Shown here one piece after another: positions 24,996 through 33,048 of a DNA stretch of 64,000 nucleotides. Numbering within the stretch: the stretch's first letter is position 1; every line of letters starts with the position of its first letter. The notes under the pieces are model-generated. The model was not told the origin of the DNA. It saw only the letters and a program-made list of their open reading frames with translations, and searched no databases. Source of the stretch: an uncultured Coriobacteriaceae bacterium (GTDB lineage Bacteria; Actinomycetota; Coriobacteriia; Coriobacteriales; Atopobiaceae); NCBI GenBank assembly GCA_902777325.1, contig CACYTH010000004.1:124001-188000 (forward strand), read 5' to 3'. The position numbers were made by a program, and so were the translations under genes.

Positions 24996-27900
24996 CTACA
25001 GGCGCCGCCTGAGGGCACCGCCAAGCAGGAGCAGCAGGGCGAGAAGGACAAGGGCTCCTATGCCTTGCGCGGGATCGCCCGTGGCGGGAGTGGTTGGCCT
25101 TCCGGCGTTGCTGTCGTGACTCAGCATGCGGTCCACGCCCTTCACGGGCGTGCGGCCATCGACCTCGACCACGTGACGCGGCGTCATGGCACTGCCGGCA
25201 TCCGCCGCATCTGCCACGTCTGTCGTCTCGGTGTCCTTGTTGCTCGACGCCATGATCTCAAAGACAGCGGTCGCCGTGTCCGTGTAGTTGCCGCGTCCAT
25301 CAACGTAGACAAGGGCGGTGCCCACGTTGACGTTATTCTCGTAGCGCAGCGTGTAGTCCACGCCCTCCTCGAGCTCCACGCCATCGACCACCACCAGTAC
25401 CCTCGGCCTGCATGCCTTGCCCGTGTACCGGCACTGCTCTAAGAAGTAGACGTCAGCATGCTCGAGCGAGGCAGGCCGGATGGTCCATGTGACAGTCCGC
25501 GTCCTCTCGGTCGCCCCGTCCTCCCACGTGTAGCCATCGTTGAGCGTGGCGGTGGCCACATAGCTGCCCGCGTCGGTGGCCCTGATGGTCTGACCTGGGT
25601 CCGACGCGACAAACGTGCAGCCCACGCCCTCGACGGTCTGCTCCGAGGCATTGTAGGTATAGCTCAGGGTCACCCTCGCAGCAGCCTTCGGCGTGACCAC
25701 CAGCCTGCCCGCAACGTAGGCAAAGCGGTAGTTGTCTGCCGAGCCTCCCGAAGGCGCCACGTCATAGCTGCCCTCCGCGGCATACGCGTCGCCAAAGTCC
25801 AGGGTGGGAGCCACGTAACCTGCCGCGGTCTCCGCACTCTCGCCGGCGACGAAGCCCTCCACCGTGACCTTTGCCTCGCTAGCCTTCGGCTTGGCGCCCT
25901 CGGCGGTCCTGCCCCCGGCGTAGACGGCCGTGAGCAGTGCGGGCTTGATCTTCCAGCTGACCTTGCGCGCGTCATTGGTGCCGTCAGGCCAGGCGTAGCC
26001 CTCCTCGGGCGTCACCGTCACCTCGTACGTGCCTGCGTCGGTGGCCTCGCTCACCTGGCCTTCCGCGCAGCTGACCACATAGTGAGCGCCCTCGGGCACG
26101 CCCTGGTGGGCCTTGCCATCGTAGGTAAACGTGGTGCCGGCGGGCACCTCCACCGTGCGAGCGGCAGCGCCGTCGGTCACGGTGACATCCCAGCTGAAGG
26201 AGACGTGCTCGTCCACGTCAAGCGTGGCGGTGATGGTTGCCGTGCCAGGCGTCTTGCCCGTTACCAGGCCTCCCGCGACGGTGGCCACGTCGGGGTTGCT
26301 CGTGGCCCACGTCCACGAGAAGCCCGCAGGACCCGCAATCGCAAGCTGCGTCGTGCAGTCAACCGGCAGCTCGGAGGCCCCGCTCATGGGCCCAAAGACG
26401 TTTACGGTGAGAAGCGCCGTGTGCGTCTTGCCAACGCTGTCGCTCGCGCTTGCCACGACATCTGCCGTACCAGCAGAGATGGCCTCGGCGGCACCCGATG
26501 CGCCCACCGTAAGCACCTCCGCGTCGGCAGACGAGAGCGACCAGCCATCGAGCTCGGAGCTCACGTGGTAGGTGGCCGTCTCGCCGGTCTTGAGGTAGGC
26601 GGGACCTTGCAGAACGCCCGTGGTTGCCGCCGCCACCGCCGCGGCCGCATCAACCTCCCCGTATCCGTAGTACGGATCCCAGCCGGCATCGCCCAGGTCC
26701 CGCGCCGTGGCATACAGGATGCTCTTGGCGTGGTCCGCGGCCGAGGCATCGCGTTGCGTGAGGGCGACGTCGGCGCTTTCCAAGCCCTGGTTTGCCGAGA
26801 AGACCAGGCCCAGCGTTCCGGCCACCACCGGCGCGGCCATGGAGGTGCCGCTCATTGAGTCGTATCCGCCCGACCCATTGGTGCTGTAGATGGCAGACCC
26901 CGGCGCCGAGATGTTCTTGTCGCGCTCGAACGCAGAGCCGCTCTCGTCCACCCGGTTGTAGTTTGAGTACGTGGCCCGCGTGACCGCCTTTGGGTCGGCC
27001 GCGTTGGTGTTCCTGAGGGCGATGACGCTCACTGCGGTGCCGTAGTCGGAGGGGAACGCCTCGTAGGGGACCTCCGTGACTACGGTCCTTCCGGAAGAGT
27101 CGGTGCTCTCGAGCCTGTTGCCCGAGGCCATGACCGAGACGATCCCCTGCTCGTAGGCGCGGTCCACGTAGCCAAGCAGAATCCTGCTGCTCTCCTTGCG
27201 CTTGTCGCTCAGGGCCCCGTTTGGCTCGTAGTCACCGGTACCACCGTCTAGCGACTTGCAGGCAGCCCCCACGCTGAGGTTGATCACGCGGATGTTGTAC
27301 GCGTCGGCGTTGTCGATCACGTAGGCGTAGGCGCGCACAAGGTCGGCGTACTCCACCAACCTGCCGTCCTTGCTCACGCAGACGGGCACGACGCTCGCGT
27401 TGTACGAGACGCCAGCCACGCCGACCTCGTTGTTCGCAACCGCGCCAAGGATGCCCGCCGCGTGGTTACCATGGCTGTTGTCCGCATGCATGTTGTCCGC
27501 GGTCCCGGCCTGCCCCGCATCCACGGCGTTGTAGGCGCCCACAAAGCTGTCCGCCAGGTCCTCATGCGCCAGATCAAAGCCGGCGTCCATGACGGCAATG
27601 CCCACCGGTCCGTTGCCAGACGCGTCGCGATCGCCCCTCGCGCCGGCCTCCCACGCCTTGTCTGCGTTGACGCTCAGCAGGTGCCACACGTGGGAGTCAT
27701 TGCTCAGCGCAAGCGCGTCATTTATGAGGTCACTCAGAGCCAAGGTCTGGAGCAGGGCATCCTGCTCGGAGGCATCGCCGACACTCTGCGCCTCGTCTGA
27801 CGGCGATTGGTCGATCGCAGCGTCAGAGGGCTCGGCGCTAGGCTCGCTTTGGTCGCTGGGCTGCTCGTCGGCTACGTTGCCATCCACGGCAAGCTCGTCC

Positions 27901-28565
27901 ACAAGCTGGTCCGCGGCAACCGTCGCGTCTGCCTCGTCAGCAGGCACGAGGCCATCCGACTCGCCCGTCGGCTCATCCACGTCGTCAGACAGGGTGAGGT
28001 AGTAGTTGGGCTCGGCTGCGGCAACCAGGCCAGACACCTCGAGCTCCGCGATGCAGTCGGGCACCGACGCACCCTCGGAGAGGCTCACCGTCGCCACGTC
28101 GTCCGTGACCATCGTCACGGAGACGTCCTGCATCCCCGCAATGCCACTCGCCTCGAGCGCCGTCTCCAGCGCCTCGGGCGTCGTACCGGAAGACACGCTC
28201 ACCACCAGCGTCTCGGGCTCATAGTCCACGCCCGACCGGAGCGCCGCGTACTCGTCGGCAGTGGCGGAGACCGTCTCCTCCACCGTCCGCACGTCGGGGC
28301 AATCGGCAGCATGCCGGGGAGTCGTAGCAGGGGTCTCGGGCTCCCTCGCCTCACTGGCAGCAGCCTCGGCCTGCTCCGCCACGTCCTCTACCTGCGAAGA
28401 CTCGGCGGCACCTTTCGCCGGCCCCTCGACCACGTCCGTGCCAAGCCGCACGATACGTCCCGTGGCGGCACCATCCCTCGCGCCGCCAAAGCGCAGCGCA
28501 AGGGCCAGCGCCACGAGGGGCAAGAGGATTGCGAGCGCATAGCGCCATGTGGGACGTCCGTGCAT
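24996..28565 (-). CDS. Secreted, wall-associated subtilase (S8) with Ig-like repeats
   Basis: About 1189 residues. The N-terminus is a signal/anchor (YALAILLPLVALALAL), then an acidic low-complexity pro-region. The S8 triad is complete: Asp327 in IAVMDAGFD, His365 in NSHGNHAAG, Ser575 in GTSMAAP, with ASGN as oxyanion. The second half holds a BIG2-like domain and repeated Ig-like modules (for example KAHQGVPEGAHY... and ATDAGSYVATATL). The tail PATGD, hydrophobic stretch, RRRL is a sorting-like signal in which the usual LPXTG Leu is Thr. It probably degrades host or food proteins at the surface. The start is ATG 28565; a TTG at 28568 is equally possible. Confidence 0.92.
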   Translation of the reverse strand: MHGRPTWRYALAILLPLVALALALRFGGARDGAATGRIVRLGTDVVEGPAKGAAESSQVEDVAEQAEAAASEAREPETPATTPRHAADCPDVRTVEETVSATADEYAALRSGVDYEPETLVVSVSSGTTPEALETALEASGIAGMQDVSVTMVTDDVATVSLSEGASVPDCIAELEVSGLVAAAEPNYYLTLSDDVDEPTGESDGLVPADEADATVAADQLVDELAVDGNVADEQPSDQSEPSAEPSDAAIDQSPSDEAQSVGDASEQDALLQTLALSDLINDALALSNDSHVWHLLSVNADKAWEAGARGDRDASGNGPVGIAVMDAGFDLAHEDLADSFVGAYNAVDAGQAGTADNMHADNSHGNHAAGILGAVANNEVGVAGVSYNASVVPVCVSKDGRLVEYADLVRAYAYVIDNADAYNIRVINLSVGAACKSLDGGTGDYEPNGALSDKRKESSRILLGYVDRAYEQGIVSVMASGNRLESTDSSGRTVVTEVPYEAFPSDYGTAVSVIALRNTNAADPKAVTRATYSNYNRVDESGSAFERDKNISAPGSAIYSTNGSGGYDSMSGTSMAAPVVAGTLGLVFSANQGLESADVALTQRDASAADHAKSILYATARDLGDAGWDPYYGYGEVDAAAAVAAATTGVLQGPAYLKTGETATYHVSSELDGWSLSSADAEVLTVGASGAAEAISAGTADVVASASDSVGKTHTALLTVNVFGPMSGASELPVDCTTQLAIAGPAGFSWTWATSNPDVATVAGGLVTGKTPGTATITATLDVDEHVSFSWDVTVTDGAAARTVEVPAGTTFTYDGKAHQGVPEGAHYVVSCAEGQVSEATDAGTYEVTVTPEEGYAWPDGTNDARKVSWKIKPALLTAVYAGGRTAEGAKPKASEAKVTVEGFVAGESAETAAGYVAPTLDFGDAYAAEGSYDVAPSGGSADNYRFAYVAGRLVVTPKAAARVTLSYTYNASEQTVEGVGCTFVASDPGQTIRATDAGSYVATATLNDGYTWEDGATERTRTVTWTIRPASLEHADVYFLEQCRYTGKACRPRVLVVVDGVELEEGVDYTLRYENNVNVGTALVYVDGRGNYTDTATAVFEIMASSNKDTETTDVADAADAGSAMTPRHVVEVDGRTPVKGVDRMLSHDSNAGRPTTPATGDPAQGIGALVLLALLLLLGGALRRRL

Positions 28566-28663
28566 CAATGAGGCATCCTTGCGTGGGCTCCAAACGGGTC
28601 AACGGGCAGCATTATCGCACGTAGACGACCATGGTGCACCTTGCGTGCGGCCTTGTGGCAACA

Positions 28664-28696
28664 GGCCCCGCGCATCTCCACACGATGCGCGGGGCC
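28664..28696 (-). terminator. Hairpin after rtcB
   Basis: A 12-bp stem of GGCCCCGCGCAT (28664-28675) and its complement (28685-28696) with a 9-nt loop. No T-run; probably ends the rtcB transcript. Confidence 0.5.
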
Positions 28697-28720
28697 CTTG
28701 GGCCACCTATGCCCCACGGC

Positions 28721-29923
28721 CTAGCCCGTTGCCTTGAAGTTGTAGACGGGCTTGAGCTCGTCCACGATGTCGACCGACTCGGCGATCGGCCCGATGATGT
28801 CCTCGCGCGACTTGTACGCACCCGGCGCCTCGTCCAGCGTTGACTCGGTCACGCACGTGGTGTAGATGCCCTCCATCTGGCGGCGGTACTCCTCCAGCGA
28901 CAGCTCGCGCTTGGCCGCCGTGCGCGAGAGCACGCGCCCCGCGCCGTGCGGTGCCGAGAAGTTCCAGTCCTCGTTGCCACGCCCGCGTGCCAGCACGCTG
29001 CCGTCACGCATGTTGAGCGGGATCAGCACCAGCTCGTCCTTGTGCGCCGCGATGGCGCCCTTGCGCAGGATGAGCTCGTCGGTGTCGATGTAGTTGTGGA
29101 TGGTGTGGAAGCTCTCCCCCATCTGAAGCCCCGTCACCTCGGCGATGACCTCGGCCATCGTCTCGCGGCTGAGCCGTGCGTACTGCTGGCACAGGGCCAC
29201 GTCGTGCAGGTAGTCCTCCAGGTGCGAGCCCTCGAGCCAGCACAGGTCCGGCGTCACGTCAGGCTCCGTGCGACCGGTCTTGAGCTGGCGCAGGACCCCT
29301 TGGATCTCCTTGCGGCGACCCTCCGCCTTCATCTGGGCGATGATGCGGTCGCGCTCCTCGTAGTACTCGCGCATGCCGCTGTGCATGTCGACGGCGAGGC
29401 GCTGGTAGAACGACGCGACCTGCGTGCCCAGGTTGCGGCTGCCAGAGTGGATGACCAGGTAGTAGGTGCCGTCGGACGCGCGGTCCACCTCGATGAAGTG
29501 GTTTCCGCCGCCCAGGGTGCCAATGGAGCGCTCCACGCGGACGGTGTCCTTGAGCTCGCGGAAGCACGTGAGCTGCGTGAGGTCGAAGCGCTTGCGGCGC
29601 CCCTCCCACACCGAGAAGCCGCTCGGCACGGTATGGCATGCCTTGTCGACCAGAGCCAGGTCAAGCTCGTCTGCCTCCAGCTTGACCGTGTACATGCCAC
29701 AGCCGATGTCGACGCCCACCACGTTGGGCACCACCTTGTCGCGGATGGTCATGGTCGTGCCGATGGTGCAGCCCTTTCCGGCGTGCACGTCGGGCATGAT
29801 GCGCACGCTGCACCCCTCGGTGAAGGGAGTGTCGCACATGGTGCGGATCTGCTCGATCGCGGCCTCCTCCACCTGCGTGGCGAAGCACTTTGCGGTGGCA
29901 TAGGACCCCTCGATCTCAAACAT
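28721..29923 (-). CDS. rtcB: RNA-splicing ligase RtcB
   Basis: A 400-residue GTP- and Mn-dependent ligase that joins 2',3'-cyclic-phosphate (or 3'-phosphate) and 5'-OH RNA ends. MPDVHAGKGCTIGTT, GVDIGCGM, GTLGGGNHFIEV, HSGSRNLGTQ and SAPHGAGRVLSR (with the guanylylated His) are all present. The length matches the shorter bacterial RtcB subgroup. AGAGGAGGT precedes the ATG at 29923. There is no archease or RtcA gene beside it. A WYL-domain regulator diverges from it across 130 bp and may control it, as RtcR does in enterobacteria by a different protein type. Confidence 0.95.
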   Translation of the reverse strand: MFEIEGSYATAKCFATQVEEAAIEQIRTMCDTPFTEGCSVRIMPDVHAGKGCTIGTTMTIRDKVVPNVVGVDIGCGMYTVKLEADELDLALVDKACHTVPSGFSVWEGRRKRFDLTQLTCFRELKDTVRVERSIGTLGGGNHFIEVDRASDGTYYLVIHSGSRNLGTQVASFYQRLAVDMHSGMREYYEERDRIIAQMKAEGRRKEIQGVLRQLKTGRTEPDVTPDLCWLEGSHLEDYLHDVALCQQYARLSRETMAEVIAEVTGLQMGESFHTIHNYIDTDELILRKGAIAAHKDELVLIPLNMRDGSVLARGRGNEDWNFSAPHGAGRVLSRTAAKRELSLEEYRRQMEGIYTTCVTESTLDEAPGAYKSREDIIGPIAESVDIVDELKPVYNFKATG

Positions 29924-29951
29924 GGCGCACCTCCTCTCGTCGTCAGTAAAG

Positions 29952-29979
29952 ACTATACGATGGACGCAAGTGCAAGCAA
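29952..29979 (-). promoter_or_regulatory. Promoter of rtcB
   Basis: On the minus strand TTGCTT (29979-29974), a 16-nt spacer and TATAGT (29957-29952), 29 bp before the rtcB ATG. Confidence 0.6.
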
Positions 29980-29999
29980 AGCTCCAATGCGGTAGTATC

Positions 30000-30017
30000 A
30001 CCTCAAGTTTCTGAGGT
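30000..30017. promoter_or_regulatory. Candidate operator in the rtcB/WYL interval
   Basis: A perfect inverted repeat, ACCTCA-N6-TGAGGT, just downstream of TAGTAT (29993-29998), a likely -10 for the WYL gene. The place suits autoregulation. Confidence 0.45.
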
Positions 30018-30053
30018 ACATGGCAACACGCCAACCAGCGAAGGGAGCAACGC

Positions 30054-31232
30054 ATGGCAATCACGCAAAAGGATGCGGCAGACCTCGCAACGCTTCTGCC
30101 CGACGACCTGCGCTGTACCAACGCCCGCGAGCGGCTGCTCTGCGTGATGGCCATCCTGCGCGCGCTCACCGACGCAGACCACCTGCTCTCCAACACGGAC
30201 CTGCGCAAGATCCTGTGCGAGCGCTTTGGGCCCGATGCGGTGCCATCCGAGAACACCCTCGCCGCCGACGTGCATGCCATCGCCGAGTGCGGCTACCCTG
30301 ACCTGCACGTTCACGTGACGCCGCGGGGCTACTGGTGTGAGCGCACCGAGCTCACACCCGCAAAAGTGCGCATGATGCTCAACGCGGTGCAGGCGTCGCG
30401 CTTTCTGACGGTGGGGCAAAGCGCCCAGCTGCAGGAGGACCTCTTCGAGCTGGTGAGCCGCCATCAGGAGGACGACCTCGCCGGCCAGGTGCACGTCGAC
30501 CAGCGCGTGCGCAAGGACTACCAGCAGGTGTTCGAGACCATCGACACCGTGACCCGCGCCCTGCGCCTGGGCAAGAAGATCGAGTTCACGTACACCTACT
30601 CGGACTTTGGCGGCCGCGCGCACCCGCTTGACGGCGACACCGGCAGCCCGCTTCGCGTGGAGACGCCCATCGCGCTGTACTTCTCGGAGAACAACTACTA
30701 CGTGGAGACCTTCACGCCCGAGCCGTGGCGCCACGGCATCGAGGTGATGGTGAGCCGCGCGGACCGCATGCTGGACGTGCGTATGTCCGAGCAGGACGCG
30801 GACCGCAGCCGCAAGGTCTACGACCTCAGGCGCAGCGCGCACCGGCGGATGGCAGAGAACTTCGACATGGTGAGCGGCCCGCAGCGGCGGATCTTCTTCC
30901 GCGTGCGCTCGGACGCGACCAACGTGCTCTTCGACCGCTTCGGCTTCGGGCTGCGCTTCTCGCAGCATGAGGGCGTGCCAGGCGAGCCGCTCTCCTCCGC
31001 GCTCACGCTGCTCACGGTGCCGCAGTGCTTCACCTTCTACCGGTGGCTCACGCCGGTGAGCTCTCGCGTAGTGATGTGCGAGCCGCCAGCCGAGCTGGTG
31101 CTGCGCAGCGGACCGTGGGCCAAGGCGCTGCGTGACGTCTCGCGCGACGAGCTCGTGGAGGACTACCAGGCGATGGTGCGGGGCTTTTTAGCCTATCTCG
31201 ACCGCGCACGCTCGCCCTACGAAGGGTTCTGA
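30054..31232 (+). CDS. WYL-domain transcriptional regulator
   Basis: A 392-residue cytosolic protein. Residues ~20-100 form a winged helix (NARERLLCVMAILRALTD, LSNTDLRKILCERF, SENTLAADVHAIAECGY). Residues ~165-300 form a WYL domain (LRLGKKIEFTYT, RVETPIALYFSENNYYVETF), and a WCX-like C-terminus follows. WYL regulators sense nucleic-acid or nucleotide ligands in DNA damage, phage defence and RNA contexts. Divergence from rtcB makes an RNA-end-repair link likely but unproven. GAAGGGAG precedes the ATG. Confidence 0.85.
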   Translation: MAITQKDAADLATLLPDDLRCTNARERLLCVMAILRALTDADHLLSNTDLRKILCERFGPDAVPSENTLAADVHAIAECGYPDLHVHVTPRGYWCERTELTPAKVRMMLNAVQASRFLTVGQSAQLQEDLFELVSRHQEDDLAGQVHVDQRVRKDYQQVFETIDTVTRALRLGKKIEFTYTYSDFGGRAHPLDGDTGSPLRVETPIALYFSENNYYVETFTPEPWRHGIEVMVSRADRMLDVRMSEQDADRSRKVYDLRRSAHRRMAENFDMVSGPQRRIFFRVRSDATNVLFDRFGFGLRFSQHEGVPGEPLSSALTLLTVPQCFTFYRWLTPVSSRVVMCEPPAELVLRSGPWAKALRDVSRDELVEDYQAMVRGFLAYLDRARSPYEGF

Positions 31233-31435
31233 CCGCCGCACACCGCGTCTTACACGGGTGGCTCAGGCGCTTTTGTCATATCAACACTTGTACTTTGCAC
31301 ATTTGGTTTTGCAGATAGATTTGCATATGCACACGTATACCGTTCTAATGCTACCTTTTGCAGCTGCGTGCATACTGCCACGGCGCGATGCCCGAAAAAT
31401 GAAGGGGAACCGTTGCCAACTCGGAGGTATGCATC

Positions 31436-32953
31436 ATGCGCAAGCGCCATCTCTGGATCATCCCGGCTCTGGCCCTCGTCCTTCTCCTCGCCGCATGCGG
31501 CGGTGTCGCGGGCACGCTGCCCGATGAGCCCTACGAGCCCGTCGACTACTCGCTCTACCCGGCTCCCGCAGACGCCTACGTGGGCGACACGATGCCCTTT
31601 GTGACCGAGGACGGAACCCTCGAGCTCTACTACCTCTACGACACCGACCACAACGGCCAAGGTTACCACCCCATCTACAAGTACTCGACCACTGACCTCT
31701 GCTCGTACGAGGACCACGGCAAGGTCCTTGACTTCGGCCTGATGTCAGACCCCGACCCGGCCATCGGCACGGGCTCGGTGCTGCAGGACCAAGACGGGCT
31801 CTACCACCTCTTCTATACCGGTCACAACGATGCCGGCAACGACGGGAAAGGCAAGGAGTGCGTCATGCACGCCACGAGCACCGACCGGGAGACCTGGACC
31901 AAGATCCCCGAGGACACGTTCTTTGCCCCGGAGGGCTACTCCACCGACGACTTCCGCGACCCCGAGGTCTTCTGGGTCGACGAGGACCAGTGCTACTGGC
32001 TGCTCATCGCCGCGCAGAGCCTGGAGGAGGGTGGCGTGGTGGCGAAGTACACCTCCAAGGACCTCAAGAAGTGGGACTTTGAGGGCCCGATCTACGCTCC
32101 CATGGAGCAGTACATGCTCGAGTGCCCGGATCTCTTCAAGATGGGCGACAAGTACTACCTCACCTATAGCTGGGACTGCGTGACCTACTACGCCGTAGCG
32201 GACTCGATCGACGGCCCCTTCGAGGCACCGCGGGACAACGTGCTCGACGGCACGGGCTTCGTCTTCTATGCGGCCAAGACCGCCGAGCTGGGCGGCACGC
32301 GGTACCTCTGCGGATGGATCGGGCGCGCCGGCCTCACCGATGACTCCGGCATCTACCAGTGGGCAGGCAACATGCTCAACCACGAGCTCGTGCAGAAGGA
32401 CGACGGAACCCTGGGCGTGCGAGCGCCTGAGACCTTCGCGACCAAGTTTACGCAGGACAAGCCCTTCCAGGCCGTCAAGAAGGAGGGCAGCGTCAAGATC
32501 AAGGACAACAACATCACCCTCAAGGCAAAGGGCGACGGCTACGCGCTCGCGGACATGGGCACGCGCCCGCCGACGATGATCCTGGAGTGCGACGTCAAAC
32601 TTGACCAGGGCGGTCGCGCGGGATTCGCCTTTGGCGGCAGCGAGTCCGACGAGAATAACACCGCGCTCTGCCTCGACGCCGGACGCGGAAACCTCCACTA
32701 CGAGGGCTACCAGATCGCGGACCTGGCGAAGATGGACCCGATGGTGTACACCACGTTCGACTTCTCCTCGAGCGAGACCCATCACATCACGATGGTGTGC
32801 GAGAACGAGATCGTCGTCACCTACATCGACGACACCAAGGCCCTGAGCACCCGCATTGGCCGTTCCACGGGCGGCGCGCACATCGGCGTGTTTGCCGACG
32901 GGTGTGGCGCGGAGTTCAGCAACATCACGGTCAAGCTGCCTGCCGAGGGATAG
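31436..32953 (+). CDS. Secreted lipoprotein glycoside hydrolase, GH32-like (beta-fructosidase type)
   Basis: 505 residues. The N-terminus MRKRHLWII with the lipobox LLAACG predicts a membrane-anchored lipoprotein on the outer face. The catalytic half looks like GH32: VGDTMPFVTEDGTLELYYLYD at the nucleophile position (a divergent form of the usual WMNDPNG), FRDPEVFWV as the RDP motif and LECPDLFKMG with the acid/base Glu. The last ~170 residues form a second beta-sandwich. It should release fructose or related sugars outside the cell. CGGAGG precedes the ATG. It converges with a secreted GH13 enzyme. Confidence 0.8.
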   Translation: MRKRHLWIIPALALVLLLAACGGVAGTLPDEPYEPVDYSLYPAPADAYVGDTMPFVTEDGTLELYYLYDTDHNGQGYHPIYKYSTTDLCSYEDHGKVLDFGLMSDPDPAIGTGSVLQDQDGLYHLFYTGHNDAGNDGKGKECVMHATSTDRETWTKIPEDTFFAPEGYSTDDFRDPEVFWVDEDQCYWLLIAAQSLEEGGVVAKYTSKDLKKWDFEGPIYAPMEQYMLECPDLFKMGDKYYLTYSWDCVTYYAVADSIDGPFEAPRDNVLDGTGFVFYAAKTAELGGTRYLCGWIGRAGLTDDSGIYQWAGNMLNHELVQKDDGTLGVRAPETFATKFTQDKPFQAVKKEGSVKIKDNNITLKAKGDGYALADMGTRPPTMILECDVKLDQGGRAGFAFGGSESDENNTALCLDAGRGNLHYEGYQIADLAKMDPMVYTTFDFSSSETHHITMVCENEIVVTYIDDTKALSTRIGRSTGGAHIGVFADGCGAEFSNITVKLPAEG

Positions 32954-32962
32954 CTCGGAGGT

Positions 32963-33031
32963 GTCGCGACACTGGTCCGTTCCGGTGGACACAACGGAGG
33001 CTCGTTTCGTCCGTGGCGACGGACCAGTGGC
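32963..33031. repeat. Dispersed repeat B, single copy between GH32 and GH13 genes
   Basis: CACTGGTCCGT and ACGGACCAGTG form an 11-bp inverted repeat flanking a ~40-nt centre. The stretch is recognisably related to the tandem units at 59462-59627, sharing the GGTCCG..TCCGG.GGAC.CAACGG core. It lies between converging genes and may act as a two-way terminator. Confidence 0.7.
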
Positions 33032-33048
33032 GTCTGGGTGAGGCGCCG

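Noticed and set aside
29924..30280. N-terminal extension of RtcB
   Set aside because: The frame stays open upstream, but the RtcB core begins at 29923 with a strong ribosome site and the extension would overlap the divergent WYL gene and its promoter.
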